64,000 bases of DNA from CBDBND01 sp965262665 (GTDB lineage Bacteria > Pseudomonadota > Alphaproteobacteria > Rhodospirillales > Rhodospirillaceae): assembly GCA_965262665.1 (NCBI GenBank), contig CBDHFR010000004.1, positions 3,100,001 through 3,164,000 of the forward strand, given 5' to 3'. The number at the start of each line of letters is the position of its first letter. Position 1 is the first letter of the stretch. This document shows positions 45,235 to 53,439 of the stretch, one piece after another. A program made the translations under genes and the position numbers. The notes below the pieces were generated by a model, which worked only from the letters and a program-made list of their open reading frames with translations, made no database searches and was not told where the DNA came from.

Positions 45235-45431
45235 ACTCGTTTGCCCCAGAAATCAAAGAAAAATTTGCGTGTAGTGATCGGACCAGCAACCGTTTTCGAT
45301 TTCGCATGTTGCATCAAGAAATCCAAGGATTTCTGGGCTTTCCCAAGCGTTGCCAAATATTCCGTGCAACAAGCACGCAACATGTCGTTCTACATGTGTA
45401 CTCTGGGTGATATTGGAGGGGTACCGCCGCA

Positions 45432-45596
45432 AACGACAACACCGTGCGCTACGGCAAACGGATTTTGCAGATTCCGGCCGGGCCGCACCGGCCCCACTAC
45501 GCCAAGGTCACGGTTCGGGTACACGAATATCCAGACGGCACGCTGGCCGTCTTCGGCCAGCAGCCGGCGGGCACAGGACCGCAGCACCTGCGTTAA
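45432..45596 (+). mobile_element. ISNCY-type transposase, C-terminal remnant
   Basis: The frame reads NDNTVRYGKRILQIPAGPHR, then PHYAKVTVRVHEYPDGTLAV and F. The R-V-H-E-Y-P-D-G-T-L-A-V-F block preceded by Y-G-x-R-x-L-Q-I-P is the C-terminal end of integrase-like ISNCY transposases. After F the frame drifts (GQQPAGTGPQHLR) to a stop. The catalytic domain is missing. Only a fragment beside tRNA-Gln remains. Confidence 0.6.
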
Positions 45597-45658
45597 CGGA
45601 TCTTCGATCGAAACCCGCTCTGGATGAGAAAACGAAACGATTGTATCTTCGTACATGG

Positions 45659-45712
45659 CGTATCCTTCCGTCGTGGAAATCGGCGACTGCAACAATCGCC
45701 AGGATACGCCAC
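45659..45712. repeat. 10-bp inverted repeat around a 34-bp spacer
   Basis: GGCGTATCCT at 45659-45668 and AGGATACGCC at 45703-45712 are exact inverted repeats. They could be the ends of a decayed mini-element, since the neighbourhood is IS debris, or a hairpin. No gene overlaps convincingly. Confidence 0.4.
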
Positions 45713-45727
45713 CTTCAACTCAGGCCA

Positions 45728-46015
45728 TCACCAAGATTCAGCTAGCTCCACCTGGACGGTTTGCATCATGAAGATCCGCGGATAAGGTTTTCGGGAAGGG
45801 CCCTCCTCTTCGATGGAAATACGCGCGTGTCTTCCATAGGTCGCCAAAACGGCGGCATAAAGCGTGGCGTGAGCGTAGGCGAACCATTGCGGGCTTAGTA
45901 TAAGAAACGACGGGAGTCGGCTTGCATCCCGCAGTCGAATTCTGATTATGGTGTTATGGTGGGTTCTCCGAACGATTTCGAGCAAGCATTGCAGGCCGCC
46001 TGGACAGGGTGCCAT
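45728..46015 (-). CDS. Hypothetical protein (doubtful)
   Basis: A 95-codon ORF, probably starting at a GTG around codon 15 (VRRTHHNTIIRIRLRDASRL). It has SFLILSPQWFAYAHATLYAA and ARISIEEEGPSRKPYPRIFM. I do not recognise it. It overlaps the start of the divergent ORF at 45956 if the long form is taken. The translation looks protein-like (mixed hydrophobic and charged, not low complexity), but no ribosome site supports it. Confidence 0.3.
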   Translation of the reverse strand: MAPCPGGLQCLLEIVRRTHHNTIIRIRLRDASRLPSFLILSPQWFAYAHATLYAAVLATYGRHARISIEEEGPSRKPYPRIFMMQTVQVELAESW

Positions 46016-46717
46016 TCCACCCCGTTTCCTGGACAGATCGTTCCGTCAGACCCAATAGCAGCCAAGGCTGCAGCCCGTTGCATGGCCAATGGCGGCCTAG
46101 CTGGCGCGCGGCGCCTCTTCTGCGAGACTCCCTGCCTCGACGTGTGGGCGACTCTCGCGCCGCTCGCAGAAAATTACGGCGCGGAGGGCGCTGAAATTTA
46201 CCGCCACATCTCCAACGGCCTAGGAATCAACCTACACGATTCAGCCAACCGGCCGAGCTTCAAGGCGATGTACAAGGAAGCGGCCGCGCGGATTGGGATC
46301 GCGCTCGTGGGCAACGACCCAACGCCCCTCTTCTTCGCGCCTCTTGGCGTAGCCGACGCGCAAATTCAAGCCCTAGCGGATGCGCTCGTGGCCGCCATGA
46401 ACCGCCTTGGACCGCCCGCCAGTGAGGACACGCCCTCGGCCGTCGCCTGGCAGCGCCGGGCGCTCACATGGTGCCCCGAGACTCTCACACGAGTTCGAGC
46501 GGCCGTACGCTTCGATCGGGTAGGATACTACGCGGCGCTCGCCAACCGCTGGCGTGCGAACGAGCCGCCCGAGACGCCGCAGGATAAAAAGCTCTTCGTG
46601 GCACTCGACCAAGCCGCCACGGCGCGGGGGATGCGCCGTGACCGAATTGTCGCCCCCCGGCGCTCGTGTGAGCGCGCGACGGGCTCGCGCTCCTGGCCGA
46701 GGCCATTGTCAGACTAA
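45956..46717 (+). CDS. Unrecognised protein, 3' end altered by an IS6-end insertion
   Basis: 253 codons. The translated sequence is rich in Ala and Leu and has even amino-acid use: FEQALQAAWTGCHSTPFPGQ, GAEIYRHISNGLGINLHDSA, NRPSFKAMYKEAAARIGIAL, DPTPLFFAPLGVADAQIQAL. This looks like a genuine helical domain, perhaps the first domain of a larger protein. I cannot assign it to a family. The stop (LSD-TAA) is supplied by the TIR of the element at 46702, so the C-terminus is not original. It is surrounded by IS debris on both sides, which suggests acquired cargo. Confidence 0.5.
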   Translation: MVGSPNDFEQALQAAWTGCHSTPFPGQIVPSDPIAAKAAARCMANGGLAGARRLFCETPCLDVWATLAPLAENYGAEGAEIYRHISNGLGINLHDSANRPSFKAMYKEAAARIGIALVGNDPTPLFFAPLGVADAQIQALADALVAAMNRLGPPASEDTPSAVAWQRRALTWCPETLTRVRAAVRFDRVGYYAALANRWRANEPPETPQDKKLFVALDQAATARGMRRDRIVAPRRSCERATGSRSWPRPLSD

Positions 46718-46863
46718 ATTCGTATGTTAGAATTTTTCCGTTGTTGGGCCAGCTTCGTCGCCCGTGCTTGTCCGGTCTAAGCCAGACAAAACCTGTTTTT
46801 GCGCCCTGAAATCCCCAAGAGGGGACAGGGAGAGACGGCCAAGCAGATTTAATCTGACAATGC
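46702..46863. mobile_element. MITE-like 160-bp element with IS6-type ends
   Basis: The left end CCATTGTCAGACTAAAT (46703-46719) and right end ATTTAATCTGACAATGCC (46846-46863) are inverted and match the TIR of the intact IS6-type element at 57860-58663 (GGCATTGTCAGACTAA). The 120 bp between do not code for transposase. It is either a MITE mobilised by that IS6 or an internally deleted copy. Confidence 0.65.
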
Positions 46864-46869
46864 CGCTCT

Positions 46870-47062
46870 AAAGGACAAATCTCCCAAGCCGGGGCGCGTA
46901 TGGAACCGTATCCCCGATGATATTCGAGAGAAAGTCATCGACATGGCGCTTGAAGAGGCGGAACTGTCGCCACGCGAGTTGGCAGTGCTGCGGGCCGCCG
47001 CACGCCTCCATGTCAATGTCGGTTTAAAAACCGGCCATAATGTTGGCGCAAAAACCAGCTAA
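46870..47062 (+). mobile_element. Integrase-type transposase N-terminal remnant
   Basis: The frame reads SKPGRVWNRIPDDIREKVID, then MALEEAELSPRELAV. It afterwards loses similarity and ends at 47062. W-N-x-I-P-x-x-x-R-x-x-x-x-x-x-A-L-x-E-x-E-L-S-P-R-E-L-A is the N-terminal pattern of integrase-core transposases of the IS3/IS481 group. The catalytic region is missing. Confidence 0.5.
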
Positions 47063-47123
47063 TAGCGATTGATATGACAAGGGCCCTGATCGGGACCTTC
47101 TCATAAATCATCCTTTTCCAGGA

Positions 47124-47395
47124 TCAGCGTTTTCGCTTTGAGCGGCTTTGCGCGAGGCGGTAGGACTTGCCGTTCATTTCCAGGATATGGACGTGGTGGG
47201 TCAGGCGGTCGAGGGGCGCGCCGGTGAGGCGTTCCTCGCCGAATGTGGCGGCCCATTCGTCGAACGCCAGGTTCGAGGTGATGATGGTGGCGCCGCGTTC
47301 GTAACGTTGGCTGATAAGTTCGAACAATAGCTCGGTGCCGGTCTTCGAGAGAGGAACGAAGCCAAGCTCGTCGATGATCTGACGTTGCTCCCGGA
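47124..47395 (-). mobile_element. IS21-type IstB ATPase, C-terminal remnant
   Basis: The minus strand reads QIIDELGFVPLSKTGTELLF, ELISQRYERGATIITSNLAF, DEWAATFGEERLTGAPLDRL, THHVHILEMNGKSYRLAQSR and a stop at 47124. This is the C-terminal half of IstB, the AAA+ helper of IS21-type transposition (Walker B IIDELG, sensor SNLAF). The Walker A half and IstA are absent, so it is debris. It abuts the IS3 remnant near 47395-47440. Confidence 0.8.
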
Positions 47396-47439
47396 TCCCG
47401 GACCAGGGGGTAAATTAAATACCGACCTGGAGGGACAGG

Positions 47440-48125
47440 ATGACAAAGCAGACGAGGCGGCGGTTTTCGCCAGAATACAAGGAACAGTCGGTTGCCCGGC
47501 TATCGGAGCCGGGTGCGACATATAGCAGTGTGGCTGCCGAGCTCGGCGTCACGCCAACGCAGTTGAAGACCTGGCGGCTCGAGCTTGAGGCCGCGGGTTC
47601 GGCCGCGGCGACCGCGGCGCAGAAAGCCGAGGCCGCTGAGTTGGCGCAGCTTCGCCGGGATAACAAGCGGCTGCGATCGCGCCCAATCTGCTTGACCGCA
47701 ACTTCGAAGCCGTTGCGCCCGATGCGGTCTGGCGCGCTGACATCTCCTACATCCCAACTGACGAAGGCTGGCTCTACCTCGCCGCCGTCAAGGATCTGGC
47801 CACGATGGAGATCGTCGGCTGGTCGATGTCCGAGCGGCTGAAGAGCGTCCTGTGCGAGGATGCGCTGACGATGGCGATCCGCAACCGCCGGCCGCCCATG
47901 GGGCTGATCCACCATTGCGATCGCCCAATATGCCTGCGGTGACTACCGCAAACTGCTCCGCCTCCACGGCATCAAGGCCGCCATGAGCCGCAAGGGGAAT
48001 TGCCTCGACAATGCCCCCATGCAGAGCTTCTTTGGGTCTCTCAAGACCGAACTCGTGCACCGTACCCGGTTTCGTACCCGGCGCGAGGCCAGGGCTGCGC
48101 TATTCGAGTACATCGAGATCTTCTA
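47440..48125 (+). mobile_element. IS3-type element remnant (OrfA and parts of OrfB)
   Basis: OrfA N-terminus MTKQTRRRFSPEYKEQSVAR with the HTH and leucine-zipper region (ELAQLRRDNKRLR) is joined to OrfB pieces: NLLDRNFEAVAPDAVWRADI, SYIPTDEGWLYLAAVKDLAT, then after a gap at the second Asp (HHCD) the block SRKGNCLDNAPMQSFFGSLK TE... with catalytic Glu. Deletions lie between OrfA and OrfB and near 47925. It fuses at TATCGCC (48126) to the ISAs1-type C3 fragment. Confidence 0.8.
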
Positions 48126-48535
48126 TATCGCCTGGCTCCAGCAGCGCCATGGCTGGCCGGGGCTGGCCGGGGCTGAAATCCGTCATCGCGGTCGAAAGCA
48201 CGCGCGAGATCGGCGACAAGACCGAGCACGAGACCCGACTCTACATCTCATCGCTCGATCTCGCGGCGGCGCAACTAGGCCCAATTATCCGCTCCCACTG
48301 GGCGATAGAGAACAGCTTGCACTGGGTCATGGACATGGTCTTTCGCGATGACGAATGCCGCCTGCGTACCGATCACGCCCCGGCCAACTTCACCACCATC
48401 AAGCACATGGCACAAAACCTCATACGACGAGACCCCGGCAAGGACTCCCTAAGACTCCGCCGAAAGGTCGCCGCCTGGGACGACGACTTCCGCGCAAGCC
48501 TCATCACACAATGATCCGTTCACCCGATTGCCCTG
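48126..48535 (+). mobile_element. ISAs1-type element, right half only (copy C3)
   Basis: The transposase C-terminal third (IAWLQQRHGW | PGLKSVIAVESTREIGDKTE ... IENSLHWVMDMVFRDDECRL) ends with the 17-bp terminal repeat at 48519-48535. It carries the same 10-bp duplication (48151-48170) as copy C2, so the two share a recent parent. The left part is replaced by the IS3 remnant through a TATCGCC microhomology. The DDECR segment retains the catalytic-Glu region. Confidence 0.85.
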
Positions 48536-48730
48536 GCCGACCGTGACTATGTGTTGACCAGCTTGGAAACAGGACCATAGGGGATGGATAGGAAATCATT
48601 CAGGAGATGATCAAGAAGCAGGAAAAGTCCCTATTTCGTCCGATTACCCTTTGGTGATCTGGACTCATACGCTGCCAAATCCGTTATACTATGGCCCAGC
48701 CAATCAGCGCCTTTCACCGAGGACCGAAGC

Positions 48731-49927
48731 ATGAGCAAACTCGTCAATCACGACATGAAAGTCAGTCACTCCAAGGACGAATCATCCCGCCAGCACTTTG
48801 TCCAAGGGATGCGGTCCTACGTTCTGAACGACCTCGCCGGCCACATGAAAACCGTGTGGGACCGCAAGCTCGAACCTGGCTTCGAGAAAACCCACGGCCG
48901 GGCACCGGAAGACGGGCCGGAAATTCACAAGGCGTTTAAGCCGGAAACCATCTTCAAGTTCTATTCTTCCATGCGTTGCAACACTCAGGAGATGGTGTGG
49001 CGTTCAGTGATGCCGGCGATCGAACGGGAAGGTGAAGATTTGGCCCGCCGAGCGCAAGTGCTCAGTCAGGCAGGTGACAAGGCTCAGGGAACGGTGGAAA
49101 CGAGCCCCAGCTTTGAAGTGCCGCGCTACGTGTCTGAACTCGACGTCCATCTTATGCCGGGCAATTATCATGAAGAACGCATCGAATACGACGTCAGCCA
49201 AGGAGCCGTGTTCGACAACGGACTGGGTGTGTTTTCCGTCGGACTCCTCGGCGATCGCATGGAAGACATAACCGATAGCGTCTCCACATTTTTCCAGGCG
49301 CGCTATCCGGATGAGTCACCCAAGAAAGTGCTCGACTTGGGCTGCACCCTCGGACATTCCACCCTGCCGTGGAAAACTCGCTATCCCGATGCGGAAGTGC
49401 ATGGTATCGATGTCGGCGGCCCGTGTGTGCGCTACGCTCATGCTCGGGCGCAATCCTATGGGGTTACCGCTCACTTTCATCAAATGGATGCGGAACATAC
49501 AGAATTTGAAGATGAAAGCTTTGACGTCGTCTATTCCTGCATGTTCCTCCATGAAGTGCCCATGAAAAATATCAAAGGCGTTTTCAAGGAAGCCCGCCGT
49601 TTGCTCAAGCCGGGCGGTGTGATGATCCATTACGAATTGCCACCCAACTCGATGATGTCCGCGTATGACGGTTTCTATTTGGATTGGGACGCCTACTACA
49701 ATAAAGAGCCGTTCTACAAAGCGTTCCGCGATGCCGATGCTAAAGCGGAAATCGCAGAAGCCGGTTTTAAAGAAGACAGCTTTTTCGAGCATGTGGCGCC
49801 CAGTAAGAATCTTTATGGCGAAGACGCCTTATTGGCGGCCATCGGCAACGAAGGAGCAACCAACGACAGTCATGTGGGCCGGTTTGCCGATGGTGTGATG
49901 TGGTATTTCTTCGGCGCCCGCAAGTAA
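48731..49927 (+). CDS. SAM-dependent methyltransferase with helical N-terminal domain
   Basis: 398 residues. The N-terminal 150 residues (MRSYVLNDLAGHMKTVWDRK, HGRAPEDGPEIHKAFKPETI, CNTQEMVWRSVMPAIE) are followed by a class I methyltransferase: KVLDLGCTLGHSTLPWK (about 199-215), AEVHGIDVGGPCVRYAHARA, HFHQMDAEHTEF and LLKPGGVMIHYELP. The whole protein is homologous to the C-terminal half of the FAD monooxygenase fusion at 22226 (shared GRAP motif, DAEVHG, HFHQM). The start has a GAGGA site. It is followed by a small protein and a GPH transporter on the same strand. Methyl acceptor unknown. Confidence 0.85.
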   Translation: MSKLVNHDMKVSHSKDESSRQHFVQGMRSYVLNDLAGHMKTVWDRKLEPGFEKTHGRAPEDGPEIHKAFKPETIFKFYSSMRCNTQEMVWRSVMPAIEREGEDLARRAQVLSQAGDKAQGTVETSPSFEVPRYVSELDVHLMPGNYHEERIEYDVSQGAVFDNGLGVFSVGLLGDRMEDITDSVSTFFQARYPDESPKKVLDLGCTLGHSTLPWKTRYPDAEVHGIDVGGPCVRYAHARAQSYGVTAHFHQMDAEHTEFEDESFDVVYSCMFLHEVPMKNIKGVFKEARRLLKPGGVMIHYELPPNSMMSAYDGFYLDWDAYYNKEPFYKAFRDADAKAEIAEAGFKEDSFFEHVAPSKNLYGEDALLAAIGNEGATNDSHVGRFADGVMWYFFGARK

Positions 49928-49950
49928 GAGAGCGCGATTTATAGAAAACA

Positions 49951-50337
49951 ATGAGAGCCGCAACAGCGAAACGTAAATCCATGCCTGATGATTCTTCCCC
50001 CACTGGCCACACGCCGCTGCGTTACAGCGTTAAAGGCAAACGCATGCGCTTCTTTGAAGCCCAGGGCGTTGATGAACTGGTATCCATCTGCATGGGCCTG
50101 GCCCAGGAAATGTGGGTGATTAAAGAACGCCAAGTGGTGCTTGAAACCCTAGCAGCCAAAAAAGGTGTGGTGCTGCCGGACGACGTTGAAGGGTACGAGT
50201 TCAGCGACGAAGAGCGGGCCAAATTGGATTCAGAAAAACACGGCTTCATCGACCGCATCTTTTTCACCTTGCGGGAAGAAGCGGAAGCCTTGGCGGCCGA
50301 ACCGGAAGATGAACCGCCACCGCCGTCCATGCCTTAA
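49951..50337 (+). CDS. Small acidic protein of unknown function
   Basis: 128 codons from ATG 49951, or 118 from ATG 49981 (MPDDSSPTGHTPLRYSVKGK). It contains RMRFFEAQGVDELVSICMGL, AQEMWVIKERQVVLETLAAK and DVEGYEFSDEERAKLDSEKH, likely helical, ending in an acidic Pro-rich tail (EPEDEPPPPSMP). I know no named domain. The 23-bp spacing from the methyltransferase and 28 bp to the transporter suggest a three-gene operon. Confidence 0.65.
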   Translation: MRAATAKRKSMPDDSSPTGHTPLRYSVKGKRMRFFEAQGVDELVSICMGLAQEMWVIKERQVVLETLAAKKGVVLPDDVEGYEFSDEERAKLDSEKHGFIDRIFFTLREEAEALAAEPEDEPPPPSMP

Positions 50338-50365
50338 CGTTTCATAGTAAAATCGCGTTTCCTCT

Positions 50366-51796
50366 TTGACAGAGACTTTAAATCCGAACAGCGGCGATGA
50401 AACTGGTGCCGTTGCGCCGGTCAGGCTTTCGATTCCATTTCAGCTGGGCTTCGGTGTCGGGCAAGTGGGTGGGTCCATTCTCGCCAACACGCCGGCGCTC
50501 ATTCTGCTGTTCTTTATGACCGATATTTTGGCGATCCCGCCTGCCCTTGCCGGTCTCGCCGTGTTCATCCCCAAAGCCTGGGTGATTGTGTTTGACCCGG
50601 TGATGGGGAGGGTTTCCGACCACACCCAGTGTCGGTGGGGAAGACGGCGACCCTATATTTTGGCGGGCGCGCTCGGTTGCGGTTTGGGTTTCTATTTTCT
50701 CTTTGATGTGCCTGCTTTCGATACCGTCGCCGCGCGTGCAACTTACATGACTGTGATGTTCACCTTGGTCTCGACGGCCTTTTCAATTTTTTCCGTCCCA
50801 TATTTGGCCAACGCCGGAGAACTGGCCCCCAGCTACAAGGGCCGCACCACCATCATGGCGTATCGTATCGTCTTTCAATCGATCGGGATTCTGATTGGCA
50901 TCGGCATGATCAAATATTTGGTGGAATGGGGCGGCGGCGGCTTGGCTGGATACACTTTTATGGGAGCGGTACTCGGCACTGTATGCATGCTGACGATGTT
51001 GTCACCGTTCTTTGTCACCCGGCACATGACCACGGAAACAGTTAGCGCCTCAACCGTACCTCTCAGCGTACAAGTACGAACTGCTTTTAAGAACAAGCCC
51101 TATATGATCTTGGCCACGGCTACGATTTTGTATTGGGTGGCCGCCAGCTGTGTCTATGCCAGTCTGCCTTACATCTTTGATTATACGATTCTCGGCTCTG
51201 CCGGCTTACTGTTTGACATGGCCCTTTACATGGCATTAGCGGGCTTCGTCGCTATACCGTGTTGGACATGGCTGGCTGGCCGCATTGGCAAAAAGCCGAC
51301 CTATTACATTTCCATGCTGGCCTATTGCGTCGTCATGCTGTCCTGGTTGACGGCCGCTCCAGACCAAGACCTTTATGTCATTGGTCGCGGCATTTTTGTG
51401 GGCTTGACCAATACCGGCCTATTGATGACGGCGGTGGCCATGCTGCCCGATACGATAGAGTACGATCACATCCAAACTGGCATGCGCCGAGAGGGAATAT
51501 TTTCAGGCTTCTGGATGGCCATCGAGAAAGCTGGAAATGCAATGGGGGCGCTGGTCGTTGGTGTTGTTCTTTCGTTGATGGGTTTTGTTGAATCCACAGG
51601 TGGTGTGCGGGTCGAACAAACCGAGAGTGCGCTCACCGGTATTCTCATTGCTTTTGCAGCTATTCCCGTGGCGCTGATGCTTATTAGTCTACTCATTCTC
51701 CGATGGTACCGTTTAGACGAGCAAGCATTGCGCCACATGAAGGCCGCCACTGTTACGAAATCGGATAATATACCTGGAATCATTGATTCGGCCTGA
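50366..51796 (+). CDS. GPH-type (MFS_2) sugar/metabolite:cation symporter, tail replaced by IS
   Basis: 476 codons, 12 membrane segments. The GPH signature FDPVMGRVSDHTQCRWGRRRP is in the loop after helix 2 (quoted in two parts: FDPVMGRVSDHTQC, RWGRRRP). NTGLLMTAVAMLPDTIEYDH and GMRREGIFSGFWMAIEKAGN are the family's central motifs. Real coding ends at codon 468 (TKSDN), where IS-A3 enters at a TA. The last residues IPGIIDSA are IS-encoded. Without the IS the frame would end TKSDNNPKNVFI. All membrane segments precede the site, so the protein may still work. Confidence 0.85.
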   Translation: MTETLNPNSGDETGAVAPVRLSIPFQLGFGVGQVGGSILANTPALILLFFMTDILAIPPALAGLAVFIPKAWVIVFDPVMGRVSDHTQCRWGRRRPYILAGALGCGLGFYFLFDVPAFDTVAARATYMTVMFTLVSTAFSIFSVPYLANAGELAPSYKGRTTIMAYRIVFQSIGILIGIGMIKYLVEWGGGGLAGYTFMGAVLGTVCMLTMLSPFFVTRHMTTETVSASTVPLSVQVRTAFKNKPYMILATATILYWVAASCVYASLPYIFDYTILGSAGLLFDMALYMALAGFVAIPCWTWLAGRIGKKPTYYISMLAYCVVMLSWLTAAPDQDLYVIGRGIFVGLTNTGLLMTAVAMLPDTIEYDHIQTGMRREGIFSGFWMAIEKAGNAMGALVVGVVLSLMGFVESTGGVRVEQTESALTGILIAFAAIPVALMLISLLILRWYRLDEQALRHMKAATVTKSDNIPGIIDSA

Positions 51797-52984
51797 ATTT
51801 AGTATTTTGCATTGACCTGATTCGGCTGCCGATTCATGCACCTCTCCAACGACACGAGCAGCGAACGACTTAACGGCGAAGATGCGCAAAAGGGCCTCCT
51901 TTCTGACCGCTGACGAACCCAAGGCACTCCTGAATGTCATGCGCAAGCGGAAGGTCGAAGCGCTGCAGGTACGGCGCGCGAATGCGCTGGTTGCCCTTGA
52001 TGATGGCCACAGCGTGCAGATGGTCTCCAGGATATTCTATCTCGATCCCGACACGGTTCGCGGCTGGCTACGGGACTTCCGCGAGAAGGGTCTCGCCTCT
52101 GTGGAGCTTGCGGATTACCCGGACCGCGCGGGCCGCCTGACGGCGGACCAGGAAGCCGCTCTCAAGGCGCAGTTCCGGGACAATCCGCCGCGCGACACCA
52201 ACGCGGTGCGGGATGCCATCTTCCGAAAGTTTGCTGTGAGATATTCACGTCCGGGCGCCATCAAGCTGATGCACCGCCTGGGGTTCGCATACGTGAAGCC
52301 GAAGACGCTGCCGAAGCAGGCCGACAAGCAGGCGCAGGAAGCCTTCATCAGGGATTATGAACAGCTGACGCGCGGGATGTTTCCGGACGCGACGGTTGTC
52401 TTCGCCGCTGCGGTCCATCCCGAGTATCAGAGCCGGCCGGCGCATGGCTGGTTCATCCGTTCCGACAAGCCGGCGATCAAGGCCACGACAGGGCGCCAGC
52501 GGCTGAACCTGCACGGCGCACTGGACCTTGAAACGATGAAGCTCACCCTGGTCGAGGGCGAGAAGATCAATGCCGAAACCTCTCTGCGGTTGTTCGAGAA
52601 GCTGGAACGGGCCTATCCGGACACCCGGGTGATCCCGGGTGATCCCGGGTGATCCCGGGTGATCCATGTCTGTCTCGACAATGCGCGCTATCACCATGCC
52701 AGGCTGTTGCGGCCGTTCCTGGAGCGGCCGGAGTGCCGCATCCGGCTGCATTTCCTGCCGCCGTATGCGCCACACCTCAATCCCATCGAGCGGTTATGGG
52801 GCGTCATGCACCGGCATGTGACGCACAACCGGTTTTATCCCGATTTCCGACAGTTCACCGAGGCCATCTTCGGGTTCTTCAACCAAACCCTGCCCCGGGA
52901 ATGGGAAACAATCCGAGACACCGTTACCGACAACTTTCGTGTCATCACACACGATCAGTACCGAGTAATTGGGTAGCAGGAGTA
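51772..52984 (+). mobile_element. IS630-type element 'IS-A', copy A3
   Basis: A plus-strand copy of IS-A between TA repeats (51770-51771, 52985-52986). ORF 51882-52652 (256 aa) ends in the four 10-bp units CCCGGGTGAT (52624-52663); the rest of the transposase is 52659-52976. The extra three units are 30 bp, so the frame is kept and only one TGA separates the halves: RVIPGDPG-stop-SRVIHVCLDN. It carries the same FAAAVHP change as A1 and A2. Confidence 0.92.
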
Positions 52985-53103
52985 TAACCCAAAAAATGTT
53001 TTCATATGAACGACTTAGACTTGACTCAACCGGGTGCAGTTCGCATGCTTCGGGGTCAGGCTAAAGCTGCAAAGGCCACGGCAAAGAATAGGGATGCCAG
53101 AGG

Positions 53104-53418
53104 ATGACGAAATCGGAACTCATTGCGTGCATTGCTGAACGTAATCCTCATTTATTCCAGCGCGATGTGGAGCGCATCGTCAGTACAATATTCGACGAAA
53201 TCTCAGCCGCTCTAAGCCGGGGCGATCGCGTTGAGTTGCGTGGCTTTGGTGCATTCTCTGTCAAGCATCGGGATTCCCGTGTCGGACGCAATCCGAGGAC
53301 CGGAGAAGCTGTCACCGTTGCCGAAAAGGCCGTACCCTATTTCAAGACCGGCAAACAACTCCGTGATCTTTTAAACGCTTCACGACCGGCGGAGCCGTCG
53401 ACTCCATCTGTGGGTTAA
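53104..53418 (+). CDS. ihfB: Integration host factor beta subunit
   Basis: A 104-residue DNA-bending protein of the HU/IHF family. MTKSELIACIAERNPHLFQR, VSTIFDEISAALSRGDRVEL, RGFGAFSVKHRDSRVGRNPR and TGEAVTVAEKAVPYFKTGKQ; the N-P (in RNPRTGE) is the intercalating-loop motif. The beta-subunit assignment comes from the LFQRDVERIV type helix and from the neighbourhood (lapA-pyrF next), which is typical for ihfB. Start context is weak (AGAGG directly before ATG). Confidence 0.92.
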   Translation: MTKSELIACIAERNPHLFQRDVERIVSTIFDEISAALSRGDRVELRGFGAFSVKHRDSRVGRNPRTGEAVTVAEKAVPYFKTGKQLRDLLNASRPAEPSTPSVG

Positions 53419-53439
53419 AACTCCAAGCGGAGGCCAGGC

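Noticed and set aside
45390..45695. 101-codon minus-strand ORF as a gene
   Set aside because: The opposite strand encodes a recognisable ISNCY transposase C-terminus over the same bases, so this is a shadow.
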